From positions 1 through 13,831 of the forward strand of contig CAYPOY010000121.1 in the NCBI GenBank assembly GCA_964412395.1: a DNA stretch of 13,831 bases, read 5' to 3'. The DNA comes from CAYPOY01 sp964412395. GTDB lineage: Bacteria > Chloroflexota > Anaerolineae > B4-G1. Below the pieces are notes generated by a model that worked only from the letters and a program-made list of their open reading frames with translations, had not been told where the DNA came from and made no database searches. Below, piece by piece: positions 1 through 6,638 of the stretch (position 1 is its first letter; each line of letters starts with the position of its first letter). The translations under genes were made by a program, and so were the position numbers.

Positions 1-1
1 A

Positions 2-286
2 GCCAGTGGGCTGGACTCGATTTGTACACGGCGTCGTCCCTGTCTACCTGGGCAAGGACAGCCGCTGTTTTTCTTCAGAAAAGGCCTGCCCCTCCTTGGT
101 TGGGGAGGCCAAGTCCGCATCTTCTACGGCGGCGAGACGCTCCCCGTCAGCTATGACTGGGTGCCTCACTATTGGTGCTGTTCTGGCTCGGCATTCAACG
201 TGAAATCTAACGAGCATATGCTCTGGTTCTACGCGCTGAAGGATGGAATCTGGCATTACGTCGAGATAGGGATATACGATGAGTAG
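2..286 (+). CDS. 3' end of unrecognised protein (partial, possible frameshift)
   Basis: An open frame runs from the left edge to a TAG at 284-286, giving 94 residues. It has no start in the window, so the gene begins upstream. From about position 68 onward the frame has strongly GC-biased third positions and a protein-like composition rich in aromatics and glycine, with a Cys-Cys pair (YWCC) and the C-terminus GIYDE. Before about position 66 this frame looks poor (CTRRRPC). The +3 frame reads better there (VGWTRFVHGVVPVYLGKDS) and has more G/C at third positions. One missing base in the five-T run at 68-72 would join the two frames. The cause could be a real frameshift, a pseudogene or a sequencing error. 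I do not recognise the family and assign no function. Confidence 0.6.
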   Translation, partial: ASGLDSICTRRRPCLPGQGQPLFFFRKGLPLLGWGGQVRIFYGGETLPVSYDWVPHYWCCSGSAFNVKSNEHMLWFYALKDGIWHYVEIGIYDE

Positions 287-371
287 CCCGGCCGCAGGCC
301 AACCGTCGGCAACGGAACCCGACCTTTTGTCCCCGTTCTGCGTACCTTGTGTAGAGATAGCATTGCACATC

Positions 372-378
372 AAGGAGG
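372..378 (+). promoter_or_regulatory. Ribosome binding site deciding the 387 start
   Basis: AAGGAGG lies 8 nt before the ATG at 387. The same frame is open from an earlier ATG at 279, but that codon has no comparable site and overlaps the preceding gene. This site therefore favours 387 as the start. Confidence 0.75.
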
Positions 379-386
379 TCTTTCAA

Positions 387-1436
387 ATGAAACGACACAC
401 AACTCTGAAACGCTGGCTCATTGTGCTGGCTATCCTGTTCGCCCCGCCCTTCCTGGTCGTGGGAGCGATGCAGGTGCTGTTTTGGCTGCTCTATCGGCTA
501 TTCCACTCTGCGCCGTTCCTGGCCTGGTTGGGAATTGAAGGGTACACAGTCACCGTCCTGGGCGCGCACGTTCTGATTTCGACGGGGTTGATGGGGCTTA
601 TGGTGCGCCGATGGAGACGGGTCGAACGATGGCAGTTCGTCCTCACCGCCGTGGCGGTTCCGTTGGCCATGCCTTTCCTGGCTTTCTGGCCTCTGTCATT
701 GCTGACGCGGTTGTCTCACCGGCTGTTCCCCTACATCTCCTCCACGCCATGGTGGTTTTTCGGAGTCGAGATGTATCCCTTTCTCTCCACGTCATTCTTG
801 AGCGAGGCGACCCGCTACGTGATCGTCAGCCTGGCCGCATTGATATTGACCCTGGCGGCGCTGACCTGGCTGGCAGCGCAGGAGCGGAGACAGGTCTGGC
901 GGCGCGGACGCTTCTACGTGCTCCTCGCCGCCTGCACCTCGGTACTGGCCTTCCCGCTGCTGATGCGTTACCAGCCGGTGATCAAGGCCGCACCCGGCGT
1001 CGAACTGCGCCTCGTGGACGAACCGGGCTTGCTGGAAGGAGTGGTCAAGAGTTGCCAGGCCGCAGCCGAAGTGCGGGAGTGCCAATACGAACCGCTGGGA
1101 TGGGCGGACGCGCAGACGCTCGTCTACCGCCAATGGTGCGGCGGCCGTTACGAGATGGGCGTTTGGCACCCTGGCGACTCCCAGCCACCCCAGGCTTACC
1201 ACCTGGACACGGATGAGGTCTCGCCCTTCGATGGAGACCTGGACGCACTCACGCACGAGACCTGCGCCCCATCGGTCTGCGTCTTGCCAGCGCTTGCCAA
1301 AAGAGAGCCGTTCGAACAGGGCTATTACCCCGGCCAATACGAAGATGCCCTTTTCTCACCTGATGGCCGCTGGGTTGCCTTCACCACCAAACATATCTAT
1401 GGGCCGGAGGACTTGCTCGTCATATCGAGCGAGTGA
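387..1436 (+). CDS. Polytopic membrane protein with C-terminal propeller-like segment
   Basis: This is a 349-residue protein of unknown function. The first ~195 residues contain about five hydrophobic helices (roughly 11-36, 52-73, 84-106, 143-164 and 176-193). Arg-rich turns such as VRRWRRVERW and ERRQVWRRGR look cytoplasmic. Residues ~205-349 form a soluble tail with six cysteines. Two of its segments resemble WD40/TolB-like blades: LGWADAQTLVYRQW near 238-250 and LFSPDGRWVAF near 322-332. A full propeller needs about six or seven blades, so this tail is either a fragment or a different small beta domain. The gene is followed by a second polytopic membrane gene 56 nt downstream, so they are probably co-transcribed. 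The start at 387 is supported by an AAGGAGG site. Function is not assigned. Confidence 0.85.
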   Translation: MKRHTTLKRWLIVLAILFAPPFLVVGAMQVLFWLLYRLFHSAPFLAWLGIEGYTVTVLGAHVLISTGLMGLMVRRWRRVERWQFVLTAVAVPLAMPFLAFWPLSLLTRLSHRLFPYISSTPWWFFGVEMYPFLSTSFLSEATRYVIVSLAALILTLAALTWLAAQERRQVWRRGRFYVLLAACTSVLAFPLLMRYQPVIKAAPGVELRLVDEPGLLEGVVKSCQAAAEVRECQYEPLGWADAQTLVYRQWCGGRYEMGVWHPGDSQPPQAYHLDTDEVSPFDGDLDALTHETCAPSVCVLPALAKREPFEQGYYPGQYEDALFSPDGRWVAFTTKHIYGPEDLLVISSE

Positions 1437-1480
1437 GCGCTGCTTCTCTTGCCCCATTGAGGCCGAAAGCCAATATCGCG

Positions 1481-1486
1481 AGGAGG
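1481..1486 (+). promoter_or_regulatory. Ribosome binding site deciding the 1493 start
   Basis: AGGAGG lies 6 nt before the ATG at 1493. The frame also extends upstream to 1433, overlapping the end of the previous gene, but no comparable site precedes that codon. Confidence 0.7.
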
Positions 1487-1492
1487 TTTGAA

Positions 1493-2548
1493 ATGCAGAA
1501 CCGTTCATTTGTCCCCACGTCTTGGATAAAGGTCGGATTGGCCATCTTACCCGGCTTGTTTATCGTCGGCACGCGCAGTGGCCTTTTCAGAAGGGTTTTC
1601 GGGTTGGAGAATTGGCTGGCTCTCGGCCAGCATGACCTGATTCCTGTGTATATCACGCTGGGCATCGTCGTTGCAGGGCTTATCGTCGAGCGCCGGCCTG
1701 CTGTTTGGAGCTTTTCCGCACTGGGATTGCTTCTCTTTAGTGCACCGGGGTGGTTGTTTACCCTGTTTGCCCGGTTTGGGGACTCACGCAGCCCATTTTG
1801 GCAAGTTGCTCCTCCCTACTTGATGTCGGCCGCGCTTGCTGCAATCGCTGCCCTGGCTGCATACCGGGTCTTCAAACAGCATGGCCTCCACATCCCCAGG
1901 TCAGGATGGGTGCTCCTCGGCTTGATGGTTCTGGTCAGCGTGGCTGACGCTATCACTGGGGTAATTACCGACCGCAATCCGAACAAGTGGGGGTCTCTTT
2001 TGGCCTATCTACCGCTGGTGTTGTGGTGGACGGGCTTGATCCTGTTGCCCGTAGCGATAGGTTTGCCGCTGGCCCGGCGCGACGGCTTGCTCGCAGGGCT
2101 TGTACTCGTTGCCTCCCAGTTTGTTCTGGTCGACGAGATCTTCGATCCGACTTACTCAGTAGGTTTTTGGGCGTATTGGGAGCCGAGCGCAATTCTGGAC
2201 AAAGCGAAGATCGTGTTATCCTATCTCCCGGCCCTGTTCTTTCTCGTCATCACACCCATCTGGATGTTGCGTTCCCGCTCGACACGTGGTCGGGTCTTGG
2301 GACTGTTGCTGCCCCCGTTCGTCGCTTTGGTCAGCACTGATGTCATTGCGAGCATCGCATTGCGGGGCGCTTTGGGCGGATATTCGATGGGTTCGTGGCT
2401 CACACACGGTGTATCAACGGCTCACTTGTTGCTACCGCTGGCTCTGGCAGCGGTGATGTACCATTGGCTTGAACGCCAGGGACTGACCAAGGACAGCAAC
2501 CCTCCCGAGGGCCAATTAACACCGGCACTTGTAAGCAACGCAGCATAA
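1493..2548 (+). CDS. Polytopic integral membrane protein, unknown function
   Basis: This is a 351-residue, strongly hydrophobic protein with about ten predicted membrane helices. They lie roughly at 12-30, 50-65, 72-94, 108-125, 138-158, 170-192, 197-213, 238-258, 268-288 and 308-325. A short soluble tail follows. There is no signal peptide apart from the first helix, and I see no transporter, protease or glycosyltransferase motif. The start is set by AGGAGG at 1481-1486. It lies between another membrane protein gene and a propeller lipoprotein gene (about 80 nt downstream), all on the same strand. This suggests an envelope-associated operon. It could be a permease subunit or a membrane scaffold, but nothing in the sequence decides between these. 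Confidence 0.85.
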   Translation: MQNRSFVPTSWIKVGLAILPGLFIVGTRSGLFRRVFGLENWLALGQHDLIPVYITLGIVVAGLIVERRPAVWSFSALGLLLFSAPGWLFTLFARFGDSRSPFWQVAPPYLMSAALAAIAALAAYRVFKQHGLHIPRSGWVLLGLMVLVSVADAITGVITDRNPNKWGSLLAYLPLVLWWTGLILLPVAIGLPLARRDGLLAGLVLVASQFVLVDEIFDPTYSVGFWAYWEPSAILDKAKIVLSYLPALFFLVITPIWMLRSRSTRGRVLGLLLPPFVALVSTDVIASIALRGALGGYSMGSWLTHGVSTAHLLLPLALAAVMYHWLERQGLTKDSNPPEGQLTPALVSNAA

Positions 2549-2630
2549 TGGTCGCTTGGGGCATCTTCACTTCCCGGCGCGCCTACGGGCCGGAGGGCCT
2601 GCTCCTCAGCCGAACGACCAGAGGCAAAAA

Positions 2631-4154
2631 GTGAACCGACTATTCCAATCCGCTACTGTCTTGCTATCCGTCTTGCTCCTCACCGCCTGCGGCAGCGTCG
2701 AGGCGGGGCTCGAGCACGCCCCCGTGGCCGCGGACAGGGAAATCACAGCGCCACTCCCTACACCTGCCACCGTAGACGAGGCTGTGTTGGTTAACCTGCG
2801 CCCACTCACCACCTCCGGCCTCGCCGGGGATGCCGCCTGGGCACCCGACGGGCAATCGGTGGCGTACACCGTCCTCACCGCGCCGGCCGTGCTCTACCGC
2901 GAACCGCCGGAAACACAGGTCTGGTGGAGCCGCGCCGATGGGAGCGACGCGCACGTGCTGGCGGAGGGTCATTCGCCGCTCTTCAGCGCAGATGGACGCA
3001 CAATCTACTTTTTGCGTGACGTGCCCAACTCTGCGCTGAGCGGGTTGTGGGCCGTGGACGTGGACAGCAGTCAGCCCAGGGAACTCATACCCCCGACGGG
3101 CGGCATCCACATCCACCAACTGACTGAGGACGGACGGTTAGTGCTCAGTGAATGGGGCACCTACGCCCCCTTGCGCCTCTTCGACCCGTCGAGTGGCGAA
3201 TCAGTGAATTTGATGGACACACATCCCAGCAACAGTCCTCAGGATGCGCGTCTGTCACCCGACGGCACGCTCCTGGCCTATCCCCGAACGCAGTCGGTCT
3301 ACCTGGCCGAAGCCGATGGTTCTAGCCCTCGGTTGCTTTCCGAGGATGGGGGGTTCAGCGCCCGCGTCTGGTGGTCACCCGACAGCCGCTATCTGGCCTA
3401 TACCACCGGCAGCCACCCCACAGATCATTTGGTGTTGGCTAAGCGCGACGGGGAGGCACTGGTCACGCTGTTATCTCAGGCGGAAAGCGGCTACGTGAGT
3501 ACGCTGGTCTGGTCGCCCGATAGCCGCTGGCTGCTGGTCGCCACCGATGCGTATTTCCACGATCCACCGCGCCCGACCCGCCTCGCGCTGTTCGATACTG
3601 AGGGAAACCGGCAGTTACTCCTGGAAGCATACCTGCACGACGTGGCGTGGTCACCCGATGGACGGACGCTGGCCCTCAGTCTCTGGGACGGTCCCCAGGG
3701 TGAACTGGCAACCGACGACATCTGGCTGGCGGATCTCACCGACCGGGCAACTGCTGCTCGGCTCCCGCAACCCTCAGCCACGCCCAGCCCTTCACCGACA
3801 CCCCCGCTCCCCCTGCCGGACGCCGACCTCAGCCCGGAGGACGTCATCCGGCGGTTCTGGCAGGCCATCGACGCGCAGGACTACCGCACCGCCTGGGCAG
3901 CGTGGACGGCTGACAATCGGGCGCGTCGCGGCTTGGCTCGCTTCGAGGATTACTATCGCTGTATACGCGCTGCCGAGGTCATAGACGTCCAACCGGCCCA
4001 CAGTGTGCCAGAGATGATGTTTCAGGTGAACGTCAAAATTGACATTGACCCTGCGTGCGATACGTGGATGCTGACGCCCGGCCCCTTCGTCGTGATGGAA
4101 CGAGAATCTCCAAACGGCCCCTGGCTCATCGAGAGTTTCAACACCGGACCGTGA
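2631..4154 (+). CDS. Beta-propeller lipoprotein with C-terminal NTF2-like domain
   Basis: This 507-residue protein starts with a lipoprotein signal peptide whose lipobox is LLTAC, giving a lipidated Cys20. Residues ~55-375 form a WD40/TolB-like propeller. Repeated blade cores are visible, for example WAPDGQSVAY (~70), FSADGRTIYF (~118), LSPDGTLLAY (~208), WSPDSRYLAY (~248), WSPDSRWLLV (~294) and WSPDGRTLAL (~340). A Ser/Pro/Thr linker (~380-397) leads to a C-terminal ~110-residue domain, starting SPEDVIRRFWQAIDAQDY. Its look matches the NTF2-like/SnoaL-type fold often attached to lipoproteins. The chosen start is GTG 2631, with GAGG 6 nt upstream. An ATG at 2556 would put 25 polar residues before the signal peptide and is unlikely. 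The protein is predicted to sit on the outer face of the cytoplasmic membrane. Its ligand is unknown. Confidence 0.85.
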   Translation: MNRLFQSATVLLSVLLLTACGSVEAGLEHAPVAADREITAPLPTPATVDEAVLVNLRPLTTSGLAGDAAWAPDGQSVAYTVLTAPAVLYREPPETQVWWSRADGSDAHVLAEGHSPLFSADGRTIYFLRDVPNSALSGLWAVDVDSSQPRELIPPTGGIHIHQLTEDGRLVLSEWGTYAPLRLFDPSSGESVNLMDTHPSNSPQDARLSPDGTLLAYPRTQSVYLAEADGSSPRLLSEDGGFSARVWWSPDSRYLAYTTGSHPTDHLVLAKRDGEALVTLLSQAESGYVSTLVWSPDSRWLLVATDAYFHDPPRPTRLALFDTEGNRQLLLEAYLHDVAWSPDGRTLALSLWDGPQGELATDDIWLADLTDRATAARLPQPSATPSPSPTPPLPLPDADLSPEDVIRRFWQAIDAQDYRTAWAAWTADNRARRGLARFEDYYRCIRAAEVIDVQPAHSVPEMMFQVNVKIDIDPACDTWMLTPGPFVVMERESPNGPWLIESFNTGP

Positions 4155-4261
4155 CGAGGGACATGGGCGGTCACAGAGGGGGGCGCCGCTACCGGAACAT
4201 TTGGTTTGGCGGCGTACATTGTAAGCGAATCTACGTTGCTTGGTGAGGAAGGGGGTCGGAC

Positions 4262-4813
4262 ATGATGAGAACCAGGAGGAAGAACATAGCCGCAAGACAC
4301 CTATCTTCTTCTAACGCGATAGCGATAGTTGCTGGCCTGTTTGTCGGCGGAATGGGAACAATGCTCATCGCAGGACTTTCGGGCGGGGTATCTTTCTCCA
4401 CTTTCAATCTCACTGTCTTGGCTCCTATCCCTGCCACTTATCTTGTGTGGCTCTTGTTCATCCGTAAGAAAAAGCAGGCAAAGATTGCCACGTGGAGAGA
4501 AGCCCCCGGCCTTTCGTCTGTTATCGGCTCAGTCTTGGTCACGGTGGCATTTCTGGCTTTCATATTCCTCTTCACCTTTGACACAGAGTATGCACCAGGA
4601 TACTCGGAAGATGCATTTAGGGCTGTCGAGATTGGCGACTCCAGCGAGGAAGTATTGTGCCTTCTTGGTCAGCCTCTACGTGTTTATGGACTAAACGGAG
4701 AAGTGCTGAGCTATTCCAGGTCACCATCGGGTTCGAACTATCTGATGCGAGACATCGTGCTGGATAGTGAGGGACGAGTGGCGGAGATTTGGAGTCAAAT
4801 CTACTGGGATTAA
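4262..4813 (+). CDS. Three-helix membrane protein with SmpA/BamE-like C-terminal domain
   Basis: This is a 183-residue protein. It has a basic N-terminus (MMRTRRK), hydrophobic helices at about 18-38, 48-67 and 86-106, a basic cytoplasmic-type turn (RKKKQAK) and an extracytoplasmic tail of ~77 residues. The tail begins EDAFRAVEIGDSSEEVLCLLGQP and ends in alternating strands. This matches the helix-helix-strand pattern of SmpA/OmlA (BamE-like) domains, whose hallmark is a G-x-(S/T)-x-x-x-V-x-x-x-L-G-x-P segment. The call rests on pattern, not on a database match. The gene is visibly more A/T-rich than its neighbours, especially at third codon positions, which suggests a different history. A purine-rich stretch at 4245-4255 can serve as ribosome binding site. 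ATG 4265 is an equally possible start. It ends 33 nt before the response regulator gene. Confidence 0.8.
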   Translation: MMRTRRKNIAARHLSSSNAIAIVAGLFVGGMGTMLIAGLSGGVSFSTFNLTVLAPIPATYLVWLLFIRKKKQAKIATWREAPGLSSVIGSVLVTVAFLAFIFLFTFDTEYAPGYSEDAFRAVEIGDSSEEVLCLLGQPLRVYGLNGEVLSYSRSPSGSNYLMRDIVLDSEGRVAEIWSQIYWD

Positions 4814-4846
4814 CGTAGCTTTTTCGTGCCTCATTGGCAGGAGAGT

Positions 4847-5560
4847 ATGACTTCTTCGACAATCCTGTTAGTAGACGATGAAAGGGCCATCACCGACAAC
4901 CTGGCCCCCTTCTTCGAGCGGGCTGGCTTTCGCGTCACGGTGGCCCACGACGGGGATACCGCCCTGCGCCTGGCCGCCGAGCGCAGCCCCGACGTCATCA
5001 TCCTGGACGTGCTCATGCCCGGCCCCGACGGACGCGAGGTCTGCCGCTGCCTGCGTGCCTCGGGCAACTGGACCCCTGTGGTGATGCTGACCCAGGTGGG
5101 CGGCCCCGGCGAGCGCGCCCTGAGCCTGGAGGAAGGGGCCGACGACTATCTCAACAAGCCCTTCGACCCCCAGGAACTGCTGGCCCGCGTGCGCGCCGTG
5201 TTGCGTCGCGCCCGCCCTGGCGTTCCCCCGCTCTCCGCCGCCCGCACCCTGCGCAGCGGCCCGCTGACCTTCGAGCGGCCCGCCCGCCGCGCGCTGCTCG
5301 GCGGGCGCGACCTGGTGCTGACGCCCCGCGCCGCCGCCGTGCTCGACTACCTGCTGACCCACCCTGACGAGGTCATCACCCGCGAACGGCTGCTCGACGC
5401 CGTGTGGGGCTGGGACTACCCCGCCGGCACTCGCGCCGTGGACACCCGCGTGGCCGAACTGCGCCGTGCCCTCGACGACGACCCCGCCGCGCCGCGCTTC
5501 ATTGAGACGGTGGTGGGGCAGGGCTACCGCTTCGTCGGCCCCGTGGAGGTGGTGTCGTGA
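4847..5560 (+). CDS. OmpR/PhoB-family response regulator
   Basis: This is a 237-residue two-domain regulator. The receiver domain (~5-120) has the acidic pair Asp10-Asp11, the phospho-acceptor Asp54 in ILDVLMPGPDG, Thr82 and Lys104 in the NKPF motif, so all phosphorylation residues are present. The C-terminal winged-helix DNA-binding domain (~140-233) has LTPRAAAVLDYLL, the recognition-helix region DTRVAELRRAL and the wing motif VGQGYRFVGP. Regulators of this class bind tandem direct repeats of about 11 bp per protomer as head-to-tail dimers. Start ATG 4847 has AGGAG close upstream. A GTG at 4826 is in frame but lacks such a site. Its stop overlaps the kinase start by 4 nt, showing translational coupling. 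The TGTNACA array at 6511-6570 is the obvious candidate target. Confidence 0.95.
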   Translation: MTSSTILLVDDERAITDNLAPFFERAGFRVTVAHDGDTALRLAAERSPDVIILDVLMPGPDGREVCRCLRASGNWTPVVMLTQVGGPGERALSLEEGADDYLNKPFDPQELLARVRAVLRRARPGVPPLSAARTLRSGPLTFERPARRALLGGRDLVLTPRAAAVLDYLLTHPDEVITRERLLDAVWGWDYPAGTRAVDTRVAELRRALDDDPAAPRFIETVVGQGYRFVGPVEVVS

Positions 5561-6483
5561 CCCGGGGATGGTGGCGCAAGTGGTGGCCGCTGCTGGCGAG
5601 CCTGGCTCCGCTGGGACTGGGCTTGCTGGCGGCGCTGCTCTGGCAGGCGGGCCTCCTCCCGAACCCGGTGCTGGTGCTGCGCCTTCGGGCTGACGTGGGC
5701 ACGCTGCTCCTGCTGGCCGGCGTGCTGCTGACGTTACTGGCGTTGCCCGCCGCAGCAGTCGGGATGCACGGTGTGCGCCGCCGCGCCCGCGACCTGGACG
5801 CCGTCCGCGCCGCCTGCGCCGACGACCGGCGCCGCTTCCTGCGCCGCCTCGACCACGAACTGAAGAACCCCCTCACCGCCCTCCGCGCCGGGCTGGCCAA
5901 CCTCTCCGCCCTGCCCGCCGGAGCCGAGCGCGACGCCGCCCGCGCCAGCGTCGAGGTCCAGGTGGCCCGCCTGTCCCGCCTGGCGACCGACCTGCGCAAA
6001 CTGGCCGAACTGGAACGCCGTCCGCTGGAGCGCACGCCCGCGGACGTGGGCGAACTGCTGGCCGAGGCGGTCGAACTGGCGCAGGAGACGTCTGACCGTG
6101 CGGTCATCCTGGCCCTGCCCCAGGCCCCCTGGCCGCTGCCGCCCGTCTCCGGCGACCGCGACCTGCTCTTCCTGGCCTGCCACAACCTGCTGGACAACGC
6201 CTGCAAGTTCACCCGCCCCGGCGACGCGATTGAAGTGCGCGCCTTCGAGGACGGGCGCTGGGTCGTCGTCGAGGTAGCCGACACCGGCCCCGGCATCCCG
6301 GCGGACGACCTGCCCCACGTCTTCGAGGAGTTGTACAGGGGCGAGAACGCCCGCGGGGTGGAGGGCAGCGGGCTGGGGCTGGCGCTGGTGCGCGCCGTGG
6401 CCCGGCACCACGGCGGCAGCGTCACCGTGCGCAGCCGCGAGGGGGAAGGCACCGCCTTCACGCTGCGCCTGCCGCTGGCGTAG
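5557..6483 (+). CDS. Sensor histidine kinase, minimal extracytoplasmic loop
   Basis: This is a 308-residue membrane kinase starting at GTG 5557 inside the overlap with the regulator gene. Two hydrophobic helices (about 11-32 and 47-70) enclose a loop of only ~15 residues, so there is no sizeable extracytoplasmic sensor domain. No HAMP, PAS or GAF domain is evident before the catalytic core. HisKA carries His100 in the DHELKNPL motif. The HATPase_c domain has the N box (HNLLDNACKF, ~209-218), G1 (DTGPGIP, ~242-248), F box (HVFEELYRG, ~254-262) and G2 (GSGLGLAL, ~270-277), so it looks fully active. The short loop resembles intramembrane-sensing kinases, which detect signals at the membrane or through a partner protein. 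It should phosphorylate Asp54 of the adjacent regulator. Confidence 0.94.
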   Translation: MTRGWWRKWWPLLASLAPLGLGLLAALLWQAGLLPNPVLVLRLRADVGTLLLLAGVLLTLLALPAAAVGMHGVRRRARDLDAVRAACADDRRRFLRRLDHELKNPLTALRAGLANLSALPAGAERDAARASVEVQVARLSRLATDLRKLAELERRPLERTPADVGELLAEAVELAQETSDRAVILALPQAPWPLPPVSGDRDLLFLACHNLLDNACKFTRPGDAIEVRAFEDGRWVVVEVADTGPGIPADDLPHVFEELYRGENARGVEGSGLGLALVRAVARHHGGSVTVRSREGEGTAFTLRLPLA

Positions 6484-6510
6484 ACGCTGGCGGGGTGCCT
6501 GCCCGGCCCG

Positions 6511-6570
6511 TGTAACGAGATTGTTACATCGTGTGACAGGATTGTTACAGGTCTGTCACACGGTGTTACA
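6511..6570. promoter_or_regulatory. Operator array: six TGTNAC(A) half-sites phased at 10-11 bp
   Basis: Half-sites start at 6511, 6522, 6532, 6543, 6554 and 6564, with steps of 11, 10, 11, 11 and 10. The mean of 10.6 bp is one helical turn. Sites 2, 4 and 6 are all TGTTACA. Sites 1, 3 and 5 are TGTAACG, TGTGACA and TGTCACA. The array therefore reads as three successive two-half-site boxes with a period of about 21-22 bp. PhoB-type regulators are known to bind 22-bp boxes made of two 11-bp direct repeats. The last half-site ends 10 bp before a -10 element, the usual spacing when an activator replaces the -35. The array lies 27 bp after the kinase gene and faces the small ORF downstream. Binding by the adjacent regulator is inferred. 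Confidence 0.8.
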
Positions 6571-6577
6571 CGGCGTG

Positions 6578-6586
6578 TGGTATACT
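6578..6586 (+). promoter_or_regulatory. Extended -10 promoter element (TGGTATACT)
   Basis: TATACT at 6581-6586 is preceded by TG and one base, the extended -10 form. No good -35 hexamer lies 17 bp upstream, where the last operator half-sites sit. This fits an activator-dependent promoter. The predicted transcript start is near 6592-6595, leaving a leader of roughly 40-70 nt depending on the start codon used. Confidence 0.6.
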
Positions 6587-6632
6587 GGGGCTGCCGCCGG
6601 AGAGCTGGGTGAGTAACCTGGGTCAGAAGAAC

Positions 6633-6638
6633 AGGAGG
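6633..6638 (+). promoter_or_regulatory. Strong ribosome binding site with ambiguous start codon
   Basis: AGGAGG is a near-perfect site, but its last G is the first base of the in-frame GTG at 6638, so it cannot serve that codon. The in-frame ATG at 6662 is 23 nt away and the GTG at 6656 is 17 nt away. An ATC at 6644 lies at the ideal distance but is a rare start. An out-of-frame ATG at 6652 opens only a ten-residue peptide. Confidence 0.55.

Noticed and set aside
318..360. Possible sigma-70 promoter (TTGTCC, 17 bp, TGTAGA) before the 387 gene
   Set aside because: Both hexamers match the consensus poorly, so it cannot be separated from chance.
2556..2630. Upstream ATG start for the propeller-NTF2 lipoprotein
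   Set aside because: It would put 25 polar residues ahead of the signal peptide. GTG 2631 has a suitable ribosome binding site and gives a normal lipoprotein signal.
4155..4261. Intergenic stretch checked for promoter or terminator
   Set aside because: No convincing hairpin with T-run and no good hexamer pair were seen.
5499..6461. Long antisense ORF (320 codons) on the minus strand over the kinase gene
   Set aside because: It is a Ser/Arg-rich low-complexity translation opposite a clearly coding, very GC-rich kinase gene, so it is a shadow of codon bias.
6511..6570. CRISPR array or terminator hairpin
   Set aside because: The repeats are only 6-7 bp at 10-11 bp steps, far too short for CRISPR. 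The TGTAAC...GTTACA inverted repeat has no following T-run and is fully explained as adjacent half-sites of the array.
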